From positions 62,001 through 126,000 of the forward strand of contig NZ_ATVX01000010.1 in assembly GCF_000420945.1 (NCBI RefSeq): a DNA stretch of 64,000 nt. The letters are read 5' to 3'. The notes beneath the pieces were generated by a model that was not told the DNA's origin, did no database searches, and saw only the letters and a program-made list of their open reading frames with translations. Origin of the DNA: Butyrivibrio sp. VCB2006. GTDB lineage: Bacteria; Bacillota; Clostridia; Lachnospirales; Lachnospiraceae. The number at the start of each line of letters is the position of its first letter. Positions within the stretch are counted from its first letter, which is position 1. The position numbers and the translations under genes were made by a program. Of the stretch, positions 35,544 through 47,064 are shown in pieces.

Positions 35544-36515
35544 GTTATCTTTGAATATAGCTTCATCTTTTTCATCAGCTATATAAGATTCAATTATAAA
35601 TCTTGGTCTGTTCTTGGTCTCAAGATAAATCTTTCCGACATATTCACCGATTACTCCCAGGGATATCATCATAAGACCGCCAATAGCCCAAACCGAAATA
35701 ACTGTTGTGGTCCAGCCTGTTATGGTATGACCAGTGAAATATCTCACCAAACTATAAATAAGTACAGCGATGCTGACAAAGAAAATGAAAAATCCAAGAC
35801 CTGTTATCAGCTTGATTGGTTTGGTACTAAGGCTGGTAATACCTTCCACCGCGAAACTGAGCATCTTCTTGAGAGGGTACTTACTCTCTCCTGCAAATCT
35901 CTCTGCGCGCTCATAGTAGACAATTTCTGTATTGTAACCAACCATTGGTACAATACCTCTAAGAAACAGATTTACTTCTCCAAATTCAGCAAGTCCCAAT
36001 AGCGCACGCCTGCTCATAAGTCTGAAATCAGCGTGATTGTAGATAGTTTTGGCACCAAGAGCATTTACCAGTTTGTAGTAGCTCTCGGCAGTAAATCTCT
36101 TAAAGAAAGTATCTGTAGCCCTCTTGGAGCGGACGCCGTATACAACATCCGCACCCTTAAGGTACTTATCAACCATTTCATCTATCGCGTTTATATCATC
36201 CTGAAGATCCGCATCCATTGATATAGCCGCGTCGCACACGTCCTTAGCAGTTAAAAGACCTGCAAGAAGCGCATTCTGATGTCCCATATTTTTGGATAAA
36301 TTGATACCCTGGAAAAGAGGATTCTGTTTGTGCAGTTCCTCTATCATATTCCAAGTATTATCTCTGGAACCATCATTTACAAAAACAACTCTGCTATCCT
36401 CTGAAATCTTGCCACTTCTGATAAGACTTTCCATCTTTTCCTGAAGCCTTCTGGATGTCTCAGGCAAAACTTCCTGCTCATTGTAGCAAGGGATAACGCA
36501 GAACAACCTATTCAT
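35532..36515 (-). CDS. Family 2 glycosyltransferase, polyprenyl-phosphate sugar type
   Basis: 327 residues. The GT-A domain starts RLFCVIPCYNEQEVLPETS, with catalytic metal site SMDADLQDD (about 98-106) and VYGVRSKRATDTFFKR. Two C-terminal membrane helices follow (about 232-256 and 266-290), as in GtrB/DPM-like enzymes that load glucose or mannose onto undecaprenyl phosphate. It starts 20 bases after the leuD stop, so it may be the last gene of the leuCD transcript, an odd partner. A YfhO-type membrane glycosyltransferase lies on the far side of leuC and could use its lipid-linked sugar; this link is inference. Confidence 0.88.
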   Translation of the reverse strand: MNRLFCVIPCYNEQEVLPETSRRLQEKMESLIRSGKISEDSRVVFVNDGSRDNTWNMIEELHKQNPLFQGINLSKNMGHQNALLAGLLTAKDVCDAAISMDADLQDDINAIDEMVDKYLKGADVVYGVRSKRATDTFFKRFTAESYYKLVNALGAKTIYNHADFRLMSRRALLGLAEFGEVNLFLRGIVPMVGYNTEIVYYERAERFAGESKYPLKKMLSFAVEGITSLSTKPIKLITGLGFFIFFVSIAVLIYSLVRYFTGHTITGWTTTVISVWAIGGLMMISLGVIGEYVGKIYLETKNRPRFIIESYIADEKDEAIFKDNEHR

Positions 36516-36535
36516 TTAAAACATTCCTCCCCAAA

Positions 36536-37027
36536 TTAATCCTTAGCATTAATATAATTGATTAAGCCTTCAGAATCAATTATCTTCTGCATAAAAGGAG
36601 GAAAAGCCTGTCCCTGAAATGTCTTGCCTGTGGTCTCATCAGTAATAACGCCGCTGTCGAAATCGATGCTTACCGTATCTCCGGCCTTAATTGCATCTGC
36701 AGCTTCTTCGCATTCGATAATAGGAAGGCCGATATTAATACTGTTTCTGTAAAAGATTCTGGCAAAACTCTTTGCTATTACGCAGCTTATTCCGCTTGCC
36801 TTAATAGCAATCGGCGCATGTTCCCTTGAAGATCCACAGCCAAAGTTCTTGTCGGCAACAATAATATCGCCTTCCTTGACGTTCTTGGCAAAATCCTTGT
36901 CGATATCTTCCATACAGTGAGCAGCAAGCTCCTGTGCCTGTGTGCTGTTAAGATATCTTGCAGGGATGATTACATCAGTATCAACATTATCTCCATATCT
37001 AAAAACTGTTCCTTTTGCAGCTTTCAT
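36536..37027 (-). CDS. leuD: 3-Isopropylmalate dehydratase small subunit
   Basis: 163 residues from the ATG at 37027 (GGGAGG upstream). It has the swivel domain with [19 protein letters not shown] and [18 protein letters not shown], the aconitase-superfamily signature of the archaeal-like LeuD. It pairs with LeuC to isomerise 2- to 3-isopropylmalate in leucine synthesis. leuC lies 14 bases upstream. leuA and leuB are not in this window. Confidence 0.95.
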   Translation of the reverse strand: MKAAKGTVFRYGDNVDTDVIIPARYLNSTQAQELAAHCMEDIDKDFAKNVKEGDIIVADKNFGCGSSREHAPIAIKASGISCVIAKSFARIFYRNSINIGLPIIECEEAADAIKAGDTVSIDFDSGVITDETTGKTFQGQAFPPFMQKIIDSEGLINYINAKD

Positions 37028-37040
37028 CTTTTTTCCTCCC

Positions 37041-38312
37041 TTATAAACCAAGCTCTGATGGCTGTGAAATCTTACCGGTTACGGCACTTGCAGCTGCAAC
37101 AGCAGGTGATGCAAGATAAATTTCTGAGTCTATTGCGCCCATTCTTCCGACAAAGTTTCTGTTAGTGGTGGATACGCATCTTTCTTTTGACGCAAGAACT
37201 CCCATATATCCGCCAAGACATGGTCCACAGGTTGGAGTAGATACAATGGCACCGGCCTCGATAAAGGTCTTGATAAGGCCCTCTTCCATTGCCTTAAGAT
37301 ATATCTTCTGGGTGGCAGGAATAACGATACATCTTACTCCATCTGCAACATGATGGTCTGTAAGGACCTCAGCAGCAATTCTAAGGTCATCAATACGGCC
37401 ATTAGTACAGGATCCGATAACGACCTGGTCTATCTTAATGTCTTCTATGTTATCGAAGGTATGTGTATTTTCTGGAAGATGTGGGAAAGCAACCGTTGGA
37501 GTAAGTGTACTAAGGTCAATTGTATACTCCTCGTCATACTCAGCATCCTCATCAGCTTCATAGACAACATATTTCTTATTAGGCGCATGTTCCTTCATAT
37601 AAGCAATTGCAATGTCATCTACTGGGAAAATACCATTTTTGCCGCCGGCCTCTATAGCCATATTGGCAATTGTAAATCTGTCATCCATAGATAGGTTCTT
37701 GATGCCCTCGCCTACAAATTCCATTGATTTGTACAGCGCGCCGTCAACGCCTATCATGCCTATAATGTGGAGAATCACATCTTTACCGCTTACCCATTTG
37801 GATGGCTTGCCGACAATATTGAACTTAATTGCAGAAGGAACCTTGAACCATGCCTTACCGGTTGCCATTCCGGCAGCCATATCGGTTGAACCGATACCTG
37901 TTGAGAAAGCACCAAGAGCACCATAGGTACAAGTATGTGAGTCTGCACCGATAATCAGATCTCCGGCGACAGTAAGGCCCTGCTCCGGTAAAAGAGCATG
38001 CTCAATGCCCATCTTACCAACTTCAAAGTAATTGGTAATCTTGTTCTTAATGGCGAACTCTCTTACACATTTGCAGTTCTCTGCTGATTTAATGTCCTTG
38101 TTAGGCACAAAATGATCAGGAACAAGTGCAATCTTGTCCTTGTCAAAAACACCATCTTTTGTGAACTTCTTAAGTTCGTTAATTGCTACAGGACTGGTGA
38201 TATCATTCCCCAACACCAGATCAAGATCAGCCTCAATAAGCTGCCCTGCATGTACCTCTGAAAGCCCTGCGTGGGCTGCCAGTATCTTTTGGCTCATGGT
38301 CATCTTGCTCAT
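37041..38312 (-). CDS. leuC: 3-Isopropylmalate dehydratase large subunit
   Basis: 423 residues, using the ATG at 38312 about ten bases after AAGGAG. Cluster-binding cysteines lie in [13 protein letters not shown] (about 300) and [14 protein letters not shown] (about 360). [18 protein letters not shown] is the family signature. This is the shorter HacA/LeuC2 form common in Clostridia and archaea. It works with LeuD as a [4Fe-4S] hydro-lyase. Confidence 0.95.
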   Translation of the reverse strand: MSKMTMSQKILAAHAGLSEVHAGQLIEADLDLVLGNDITSPVAINELKKFTKDGVFDKDKIALVPDHFVPNKDIKSAENCKCVREFAIKNKITNYFEVGKMGIEHALLPEQGLTVAGDLIIGADSHTCTYGALGAFSTGIGSTDMAAGMATGKAWFKVPSAIKFNIVGKPSKWVSGKDVILHIIGMIGVDGALYKSMEFVGEGIKNLSMDDRFTIANMAIEAGGKNGIFPVDDIAIAYMKEHAPNKKYVVYEADEDAEYDEEYTIDLSTLTPTVAFPHLPENTHTFDNIEDIKIDQVVIGSCTNGRIDDLRIAAEVLTDHHVADGVRCIVIPATQKIYLKAMEEGLIKTFIEAGAIVSTPTCGPCLGGYMGVLASKERCVSTTNRNFVGRMGAIDSEIYLASPAVAAASAVTGKISQPSELGL

Positions 38313-38392
38313 ACACACTCATCTCCTTAATTTAAGTCAAAATAGTTTATGCAAATATAACATAGGAAACTGCTTAATTGAACATAACAAAT

Positions 38393-40840
38393 TTAATCGC
38401 TTTTCTTGATATTTTTTAATATCAGTGCATAAAAACCTAAAATACATATTCCAAGAATGCTAAGAGCCATGCCTGATTTAAAGCCTTCAGGTGTGTAAGT
38501 TACCCTTATTTCATGGCTTCCGCCTGATACAGGGATTGCCATCAGCCCGTAATCAGCCTTTATTATCTCCGTGTCAACTCCATCAACCGTGCAGCTGAAA
38601 CCTTCCGTATACGGAACAGAGAAAAATACAAGGGTATTGTCACTAAGCATTGCAGTCTTTGCAGTAAATCCATAGGTATCTGTTGTAAACTCTGTGCAGG
38701 AAGTCTGGGCTCTCTTTGTACACTCATCAGTGAATTCAAGATAAGATATTGGATTCTCAGAAATATCCTCTGCCTTCATCTCAGTCATTATGAGTTTATC
38801 GCCATACTCATCTGCCACTTCATCAGGAATTATAAGAACTCTTGTAAGGTCATAGTCGTGTTCCTTTGCCTCAAGATCCTCCCACTCAGACTCCGTGATG
38901 TAGTAGTCGAAGGTAAATCCCATAGGAATAAAATTCAGGTTTTCGAATACATCAAACCCATTTTCATTCTTTAAAAAGAAATATCCGTCAGTGCCTTCTC
39001 CGTTGTGGTAGACTCTGTTCTTACTGATCTCAGCATTTTCAAAGTAATACTTACCGGAAAGAATAGCCCTTGCTCCGGCCCTTTCCACAGGAAGATTAGT
39101 CTCTACGGTTCTTGTGATTCCGCAGCTGCCATACAGGAAATCAAATATTTCAGAAGGTACAGTACTTAGGAAACAGTGAATGGAAGGAACTCCCCAAACC
39201 ATGTCATAGTTGGTTGAAGTGCTGTCCACCTCTCCTCTGCAGAAATCGCTCTGATCAACCTCAACCTTGTTAAAGAGCATCTGCTCCTGCCACATCTTTT
39301 TTCCTCTGTCACTGATGATGCCGCTTCCGTTCTTGATAGGTACGAAAGTGGAAATGATGCAGCTTATAACTACTGCCCCAAGAATAATCTGATCTCTTAT
39401 TCCTGTTCTTGATTTACTATTTCCAAATAATGCGCCGTTCTTGGGCACAATGAAAACAATAACAAGAAGCATCAGGCACAAAATTGCTGTTCCCAGAACA
39501 TCACGAAGAAAAATGGTGTTGTTCTCAGTCATATTAAAAAATACCATATCTCCGTCATCATTCTTGGAAGGCAGGAAATAAACAAGCAGGAAGAACAAGA
39601 ACATCAAAACTGCGGCCACAGCTCCTTTTTTAAGCTGTGGAGATTTGCCCCTCTCAGTAACCTGTGCTGTCATAAGGCACATGATGAGAATAGGCATGTA
39701 ATACCATCTTGCGTAGTATGATGAATTAAACATGGAAAAAGCTGCGTTGAATACCGGCATAAATGCGATAACAAAGCAAATAACCAGCATTGTCTTTTCC
39801 CAGTTTTTCTTTTTCTTATTGATAAGGAAATAAGCTATTACTCCGGACATTCCAAACATAGGGATATAGGCAGCCAGAGATGCGTTCTTGACTGTTCCTG
39901 TGTAGAAAAGGGTTCCCTTACCGATAATATCCGGAAGCATGGATACGCTCTTAACAATGTCCCACAACAGCTTTTCACTTGGATAGATAAGCATATTGTA
40001 GCCATTAATATAGTTATCAAGTCTTGTATTGCCCTTAATTCCTGCGTATGCCTGTAACAGGAAAAAGGCTGCCGTCAAAGCGCCTGCCGCGCCACCAAGA
40101 AGTGCCTTGCTAAACATGATAAAATTGCTAAGAAGTTTATTATTCCTGGCATATCTGACAACAAAATAAAGCAGCAAAAAGACAACCTGACCAAAGAAGA
40201 AATAATAGTTAACAACAGACATAAAGGCTGTCATAAGCGCAAAGGCCACAAACTTTTTGCCGGAATATCTGTACCCGGGCTCTTTTCCATCATCCACAGA
40301 CATAAGATTTTCAAAGGTCAAAAGATAAAGCGGAAAAAACGCCACAGAATCAGTAAAGTGGTTAAACACAATATTGCAGGCATTAAATCCAGAGAATGCA
40401 AACAGATAGCCGCCAATCATTGCATAGCTATACTTGTGTACATATCTTCTGATGTATACATAAGCACAGGTTGCAGCTGTAGCATATTTAAGAGCCATAA
40501 GAAATGGCATAAGATACGGAATCGCACTCTCCGGAAACAGCATTGTTATCCAAAAGAATGGACTACCCCACAGATAAAATGCAAAATCTCCGGCCATTGT
40601 GCCGCCAAGATCTATATTCCAGTTCCAGAAAAACTCTCCATTCTCAACAGCTCTGTGAGCTGCAATATAGAATGGAATCTGCTGAACATTGTAATCACCA
40701 TAATAAAAGAACGGCAGACCTCTCTTAATAAAGATTGGCAAAGCCGCTATTACATACATCAAAAATGCGCTGGCGAACATTATCACCGGCACATACCACT
40801 TCTTCTCGTTCTTATTGTAATTAACCGAAACACCTGACAT
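38393..40840 (-). CDS. YfhO-family membrane glycosyltransferase
   Basis: 815 residues with about thirteen membrane helices in the first 500, an extracellular domain, then a final helix near 790-808. The first loop has YYGDYNVQQIPFYIAA (a D-containing GT-C loop) and FFWNWNIDLGG. The family (YfhO in Bacillus, with relatives in listerial teichoic acid decoration) uses lipid-linked sugars to glycosylate surface polymers such as lipoteichoic acid. The late part has beta-sandwich features (SYLEFTDECTKRAQ and later GGSHEIRVTYTPEGF). It is monocistronic. Confidence 0.85.
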   Translation of the reverse strand: MSGVSVNYNKNEKKWYVPVIMFASAFLMYVIAALPIFIKRGLPFFYYGDYNVQQIPFYIAAHRAVENGEFFWNWNIDLGGTMAGDFAFYLWGSPFFWITMLFPESAIPYLMPFLMALKYATAATCAYVYIRRYVHKYSYAMIGGYLFAFSGFNACNIVFNHFTDSVAFFPLYLLTFENLMSVDDGKEPGYRYSGKKFVAFALMTAFMSVVNYYFFFGQVVFLLLYFVVRYARNNKLLSNFIMFSKALLGGAAGALTAAFFLLQAYAGIKGNTRLDNYINGYNMLIYPSEKLLWDIVKSVSMLPDIIGKGTLFYTGTVKNASLAAYIPMFGMSGVIAYFLINKKKKNWEKTMLVICFVIAFMPVFNAAFSMFNSSYYARWYYMPILIMCLMTAQVTERGKSPQLKKGAVAAVLMFLFFLLVYFLPSKNDDGDMVFFNMTENNTIFLRDVLGTAILCLMLLVIVFIVPKNGALFGNSKSRTGIRDQIILGAVVISCIISTFVPIKNGSGIISDRGKKMWQEQMLFNKVEVDQSDFCRGEVDSTSTNYDMVWGVPSIHCFLSTVPSEIFDFLYGSCGITRTVETNLPVERAGARAILSGKYYFENAEISKNRVYHNGEGTDGYFFLKNENGFDVFENLNFIPMGFTFDYYITESEWEDLEAKEHDYDLTRVLIIPDEVADEYGDKLIMTEMKAEDISENPISYLEFTDECTKRAQTSCTEFTTDTYGFTAKTAMLSDNTLVFFSVPYTEGFSCTVDGVDTEIIKADYGLMAIPVSGGSHEIRVTYTPEGFKSGMALSILGICILGFYALILKNIKKSD

Positions 40841-40894
40841 TCTAAAACTTCCTTTTTTTCATAATAATCCTCATTAATAATATTAGATTAAAGA

Positions 40895-40921
40895 AGCGGT
40901 ATGTGCAAGGCACACACCGCT
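40895..40921 (-). terminator. Terminator after ilvC
   Basis: AGCGGTATGTGC pairs with GCACACACCGCT across AAG with one mismatch; on the minus strand the stem is followed by TCTTTAATC. It lies between ilvC and the YfhO gene. Confidence 0.75.
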
Positions 40922-40937
40922 CCAAAAAAGAAAGGAA

Positions 40938-42516
<1,579 letters not shown>

Positions 42517-42629
42517 TTTCACTCCTCTTAAAGCCATCTCAAACCCAGTAACTACCACTGTGCTTTAGCACTTTAAACTTATAAAATCCATTGCTTTAAA
42601 TCACTGGTTTTTTAACTACTTTTTTGTAT

Positions 42630-42653
42630 ATTAGTTATTGCATTTGAACTAAT
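42630..42653 (-). promoter_or_regulatory. ilvN: Inverted repeat at the ilvN transcription start
   Basis: ATTAGTT and AACTAAT around a ten-base centre, located about 9 to 30 bases after the -10. It could be an operator or a leader hairpin. Confidence 0.4.
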
Positions 42654-42661
42654 TAAATCAA

Positions 42662-42689
42662 ATTATACCACTCATAATTAACATGTCAA
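42662..42689 (-). promoter_or_regulatory. ilvN: Near-consensus sigma-A promoter of ilvNC
   Basis: TTGACA (42689-42684), a 16-base spacer and TATAAT (42667-42662), both hexamers perfect. The 12-base word GCACTTTAAACT occurs as a direct repeat on both sides (42568-42579 and 42704-42715), with a related inverted copy at 42732-42743. The leader is about 140 bases. No T-box consensus was found in it. Confidence 0.8.
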
Positions 42690-42753
42690 CATATTTTTCT
42701 TTTGCACTTTAAACTCTAAGCAATTTACAGTGTTAAAGTGTGCTGAATAAAGA

Positions 42754-42786
42754 AAAAGAGATAAGCAAAGTTCTTATCTCTTTTCA
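42754..42786 (-). terminator. Terminator after the hexapeptide-repeat gene
   Basis: Twelve-base arms AAAAGAGATAAG and CTTATCTCTTTT with a seven-base loop, followed on the minus strand by TCTTTATTC. Confidence 0.85.
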
Positions 42787-42805
42787 TAAATTGTTAAGCC
42801 AAAGT

Positions 42806-43480
42806 TCAGTCCTCTACCTTCTTAACAATGTGATCCTTATCCTTGAAGATATGATATGCAGGGACGCATCCGCGAACACTTGAAAGAGGATATACATTGC
42901 ACCATCTTCCGATTACTGTTCCGGGATTAAGTACGCTGTTACATCCAACTTCAACGTTGTCTCCGAGCATTGCACCCATCTTCTTAAGCCCAGTCTCTAC
43001 CTGATCGTCAGGACCGTTTTTAACAACGATAAGCTTCTTGTCGCTCTTAACATTAGATGTGATAGAGCCTGCTCCCATATGAGCCTTAAAGCCAAGGATT
43101 GAATCTCCGACATAGTTGTAATGTGGAACCTGAACCTTGTTAAAGAGGATTACATTCTTAAGCTCTGTAGAGTTACCAACTACAGCGCCCTTACCAACAA
43201 TAGCGCTTCCTCTGATAAATGCGCACTGTCTTACTTCTGCCTCTTCATCAATGATGCATGGTCCGCCGATATAAGCAGAATCGAATACCTTGGCACTCTT
43301 TGCAATCCAGACATTCTCTCCTCTTTTCTCGAACTTATCTGCAGGGAGTTTGTTACCAAGTTCAATAATATAGTCCTTAATTCCAGCCAGTAGTTCCCAT
43401 GGATATTCCTTGGTTCTCATATAATCAGCTGCGATTGTTTCATTTAAATCATACATGTTAGAAATTTTAAATTCTTCCAT
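42806..43480 (-). CDS. Left-handed beta-helix (hexapeptide repeat) protein, GlmU-C-like
   Basis: 224 residues from ATG 43480; AAAGGA sits at correct distance. An N-terminal helical part (residues 1-55) is followed by hexapeptide repeats: VWIAKSAKVFDSAYIGGPCII, then AFIRGSAIVGKGAVVGNSTEL, and NSVLNPGTVIGRW. The fold matches nucleotide-sugar or sugar-phosphate acyltransferases such as the C-terminal half of GlmU, but there is no nucleotidyltransferase domain. The cytoplasmic substrate is unknown. It is monocistronic, with a terminator after it. Confidence 0.75.
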   Translation of the reverse strand: MEEFKISNMYDLNETIAADYMRTKEYPWELLAGIKDYIIELGNKLPADKFEKRGENVWIAKSAKVFDSAYIGGPCIIDEEAEVRQCAFIRGSAIVGKGAVVGNSTELKNVILFNKVQVPHYNYVGDSILGFKAHMGAGSITSNVKSDKKLIVVKNGPDDQVETGLKKMGAMLGDNVEVGCNSVLNPGTVIGRWCNVYPLSSVRGCVPAYHIFKDKDHIVKKVED

Positions 43481-43572
43481 AATCATGTCCTTTCTACCAT
43501 ATCAATAATATCTATAAGACATTCAGTATTATAGCCTATCGCCTTAAAATGTTAAATTAGCATTTTTCATAA

Positions 43573-46500
43573 TTAATTATCAAAATCAAAAACCACATTG
43601 AATTTCTCATCAAACTTGAGCTTAGCATCGAAGGTGGATCCCTTCTTGCTGGTAAAGCCTGCTATTTTATCTGTGGTCTTCTCCTTGATAAGCTTGGTGA
43701 AATCTTCTTTTCCCAGCATCACACCGGCAATCTTTCCAACAAAGAAGCTGCAGCCCTCATCGCCCTTCTGATAGCCTTCGCATCTATAGCCCATATGGCC
43801 CTTGATGATCTTTTTTCCGCAGATAGGACAAGTCAGGTCTTCCATCACCTCATCTTCGCTCTCAAAGACAAACTTGATTCCCTTTACTTTGCCTGCTTCA
43901 TCCTTATCAAGGCCAAGTTTGGCTTCAAAGGTCTTGCCGCTTTTGGATTTAAACCCTGAAATCTTGGAGGTCACTCCGGTGAGCAACAGTTCTTTTATCT
44001 GAGCATCCTTGAGATTTTTGCCCGCGATAGCCCCAATGTTGAACTTACAGCTATTCTCCGGATCATCCTTGCGATAATTGCTGCATCCGTATCCAAATGA
44101 GGTCTTAACTATCTCACCGCCGCAAAGAGGACATACCACGTCCTTGACCTTCTTGGCTTCTACATTTTCAAAGTCAAAAGAAATCTCACTGACACCATTC
44201 TCATTCTTTTTCATTACAAGACAGGCATCGAAAGACTTCTTGTCTTTATTCTTAAAGCCACGGATTGTACCGGTTTTGCCTTCCTTAAGAAGTTCTATTA
44301 CATTGGCCTCAGAAATTTGTTTCTGAGCAATCTTGCCAATAAAGAACTTACATGACTGTGGATCATCCGCCTTAAAATTCTCGCAGCCAAAACCTACTGT
44401 CTTCTTGATGATTCTGCCGCCGCAGTCAGGACAGACCACATCAGGAAGATAATCAGGCTCAACTCCTTCAAAATCAAAGGTTATCTCTTTCTTGCTATCC
44501 TCAGTCGTCTTCATTACTAGCTTAGCATTAAATAGCTTGCCGTTTTTGGACTTAAAGCCCTTAATAACTTCTGTCTCATTTCCGGCAAGGATTGTTCTAA
44601 CCTGCTCTTCTGTGAGTTTTTTACCGGCAACCTCACCAAGATAGAAGTAGCATGTGCCTTCTTCCTTGTTCCTATTTTCACAGGAATAGCCGTTAGCAGT
44701 TCTGATAATTCTTCCGCCGCAGGCCGGGCAACTTAAATCCTCAACATATTCAGTAGGTACATCATCAAAATTGAATTTAATGGTAAGCTTTCCGTTTTCA
44801 TCCTTATCCATTAAAAGAGATGCCGAAAAGTTTTTCTTATTCTTACCGGAGAACCCTTCTATAACATCGGTTCTACCTTCTGTTATAAGTTTTTTAACAG
44901 TCTCCTCATCCAGGTCTTTGCCTGCAATCCTGCCTACGCTGAAGGTACACTTTATCTGATCATTAAAGTAGTTGCTGCAGCCATATCCAAAAGAAGTGGT
45001 AGTAATATCGCCGCCACAGACAGGGCATTTAATGCCTATCGGCTTTCTGGCCGCAATTCCCTTGGACTCTTTACCTGTAAACTGATTGATGTGAGCAACA
45101 ATATCAGTTGTCAGATCTCGTTCTATAAGTTTACCGGTTTCGCGCCTAATATAGTCCTCAAGCTTAACTCTGTATTCTTTGCCGTTTACCGTACCATTGT
45201 ATATGCCTTCAAGACCCTTTTCCCAGCTGGCAGTCATCTCAGGGTTAAGAAGTGTAGGTACTGATAGATTAACCACTTCATAAATCATCTCTCCCAGATT
45301 TTCAGGAGTAATGATCTGACTCTTACTCTGAGCCAGGTACTTGTTATCAATGAGCTTTTGTATAATGGCAGCTCTGGTTGCCGCAGTACCAATGCCCTTT
45401 TTCTTGATCTGCTCACGAAGTTCTTCATCCTCAATGAGATTACCGGCATTTTCCATGGCAATAACCAGATCACCGGAGGTGTATCTCTTAGGCGGATTGG
45501 TAGCGCCTTCTTTTAGCATGTAGTCATTTACAGTTATGGCATCTCCCTTATGGGCTCCTTCCACAAATCTAAGGAAGTCCTCTTTGGAAATACCTACATC
45601 CTCTTCATCCTCTGAGGATGAACTGTTTTCATCCACCTTTTTATCGGCATTTGACTTGTCATTTGGCATTCCCGCCACAGCAAGGTATCCCGGAGAAGTA
45701 AGAACCTTGGCAGTTGCAAAAAACTTCTCATCTCCCACTGCTATCTGAAGCTTGGCTGTCTTATACTCCGCAGATGGATAGAATATTGATACAAACCTTC
45801 TGCAGATTAAAAGATATACGTTCTTAGCAAGTGGTGACAGTGTATTAATGGCTCCTGTCTGGCCTGTAGGGATGATAGCATAGTGATCCGTAACCTTGGA
45901 ATCATCTGTATAAGGAGACTTCTCAATTCCTTTATACAGACCATTTTTAAGAACATGGTCAACAAATCCGGATACTTCCTGTACTCCTGACAATCCCTTT
46001 ACGTTCTTGTAAATCTCTTTTGCCACAGCCGTAGTAAGAACTCTGGCATCAGTTCTGGGATAGGTTGTAAGCTTTTTCTCATAGAGCTCCTGAGCTATTT
46101 CCAGTGTCTGGGAAGGGCTGATCTTGAAACGCTTCGTACAATCAGCCTGAAGCTCAGTCAGGTTATACAAAAGAGGTGCTCTCTTCTTGGTATTACCGGT
46201 TTCAATACTGTCTATTACTGCACTCTGTCCACGAAGCTTATCTATAAGTCCCTGAGCATCTTCCTGTTTTTTAAAACCATTCTCTTTGTATAAAAGTGGG
46301 GATTCAAAAAAAGCTGAGCCGTTTACAGCCTTCCATTCTGCCAGAATTTTGGCATCAGAAAAAGAACCTACAATTCTGAAAAACGGTGTCTTCTGGAAGT
46401 TTCGGATTTCCCTTTCTCTTCTGACTACCATTCCCAAAACGCAGGTCATTACTCGACCAATCGCTATAGCTGTGTATGATTTGGTTGCAGCGGCATCATT

Positions 46501-47064
46501 TATCAGCTTGCCATATTTAACGGACAATGCCCTTGAAAAGTTGATTCCAAGACTATAATCCTCAATAGCTCGCATGATACCTGACTCGCCAAGAAGTGCG
46601 TAGTCTGACATAGGTCTGGCTTCTTCGATTCCTCTTTTGACCTCTTCATCAGTCATGGAATCAATCCACACGCGAAGCTCTGTCATGCCATCCCTGACAC
46701 CACCATAGTTTCTGATATTCTCTTCTATGGTCTGTCCTTCTTTTCCTGAGTCGCCTGCCCAATATACAGTATCAATATCTTCTCTGTGTAAAAGACTATT
46801 GATCAGCTTGTACTGGTCTGCACTATTTTTAATTACGCCATACTTATAATTGGCTGGAAGAAAAGGTAAATCTTCCAGCCTCCATTTTTTGTATTTCTCG
46901 TCGTATTCTTCCGGATACACCATCTCTACAAGATGACCGAAACACCAGGAAATAACATACTGGTCATTCTCTATGTATCCGTTTTTATTGCCTGAAACAT
47001 TCAGTACTCTGGCAAAGTCTCTTGCCACTGAAGGTTTCTCTGTTATTATCAGTTTTTTAGCCAT
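43573..47064 (-). CDS. topB: DNA topoisomerase III with five C-terminal zinc repeats
   Basis: 1163 residues, far longer than E. coli TopB (about 650). The TOPRIM domain begins LIITEKPSVARDFARVL. Its acidic motif reads AGDSGKEGQ: the first Asp and the Glu are kept, while Gly replaces the second Asp and Lys the Arg. The gate domain has the catalytic Tyr in TTYPRTDARVL and HYAIIPTG. From about residue 690 to the end come five repeats of about 95 residues. Each opens CPxCGG or CPxCGK with a second Cys pair (GYGCSNY and similar), then a GFxxKxxxxFxAxL unit, the topoisomerase C-terminal repeat. It relaxes or decatenates DNA by single-strand passage. Its start overlaps the previous gene by eight bases. 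Confidence 0.92.
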   Translation of the reverse strand: MAKKLIITEKPSVARDFARVLNVSGNKNGYIENDQYVISWCFGHLVEMVYPEEYDEKYKKWRLEDLPFLPANYKYGVIKNSADQYKLINSLLHREDIDTVYWAGDSGKEGQTIEENIRNYGGVRDGMTELRVWIDSMTDEEVKRGIEEARPMSDYALLGESGIMRAIEDYSLGINFSRALSVKYGKLINDAAATKSYTAIAIGRVMTCVLGMVVRREREIRNFQKTPFFRIVGSFSDAKILAEWKAVNGSAFFESPLLYKENGFKKQEDAQGLIDKLRGQSAVIDSIETGNTKKRAPLLYNLTELQADCTKRFKISPSQTLEIAQELYEKKLTTYPRTDARVLTTAVAKEIYKNVKGLSGVQEVSGFVDHVLKNGLYKGIEKSPYTDDSKVTDHYAIIPTGQTGAINTLSPLAKNVYLLICRRFVSIFYPSAEYKTAKLQIAVGDEKFFATAKVLTSPGYLAVAGMPNDKSNADKKVDENSSSSEDEEDVGISKEDFLRFVEGAHKGDAITVNDYMLKEGATNPPKRYTSGDLVIAMENAGNLIEDEELREQIKKKGIGTAATRAAIIQKLIDNKYLAQSKSQIITPENLGEMIYEVVNLSVPTLLNPEMTASWEKGLEGIYNGTVNGKEYRVKLEDYIRRETGKLIERDLTTDIVAHINQFTGKESKGIAARKPIGIKCPVCGGDITTTSFGYGCSNYFNDQIKCTFSVGRIAGKDLDEETVKKLITEGRTDVIEGFSGKNKKNFSASLLMDKDENGKLTIKFNFDDVPTEYVEDLSCPACGGRIIRTANGYSCENRNKEEGTCYFYLGEVAGKKLTEEQVRTILAGNETEVIKGFKSKNGKLFNAKLVMKTTEDSKKEITFDFEGVEPDYLPDVVCPDCGGRIIKKTVGFGCENFKADDPQSCKFFIGKIAQKQISEANVIELLKEGKTGTIRGFKNKDKKSFDACLVMKKNENGVSEISFDFENVEAKKVKDVVCPLCGGEIVKTSFGYGCSNYRKDDPENSCKFNIGAIAGKNLKDAQIKELLLTGVTSKISGFKSKSGKTFEAKLGLDKDEAGKVKGIKFVFESEDEVMEDLTCPICGKKIIKGHMGYRCEGYQKGDEGCSFFVGKIAGVMLGKEDFTKLIKEKTTDKIAGFTSKKGSTFDAKLKFDEKFNVVFDFDN

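Noticed and set aside
42517..42661. T-box or leader-peptide attenuator before ilvN
   Set aside because: No T-box consensus (AGGGTGGNACCGCG-like) and no short ORF rich in Leu, Ile or Val codons could be seen.
43573..47064. Topoisomerase III as catalytically dead
   Set aside because: The catalytic Tyr context and the first Asp and Glu of TOPRIM are kept, and Gly in place of the second Asp is found in other topoisomerase III groups.
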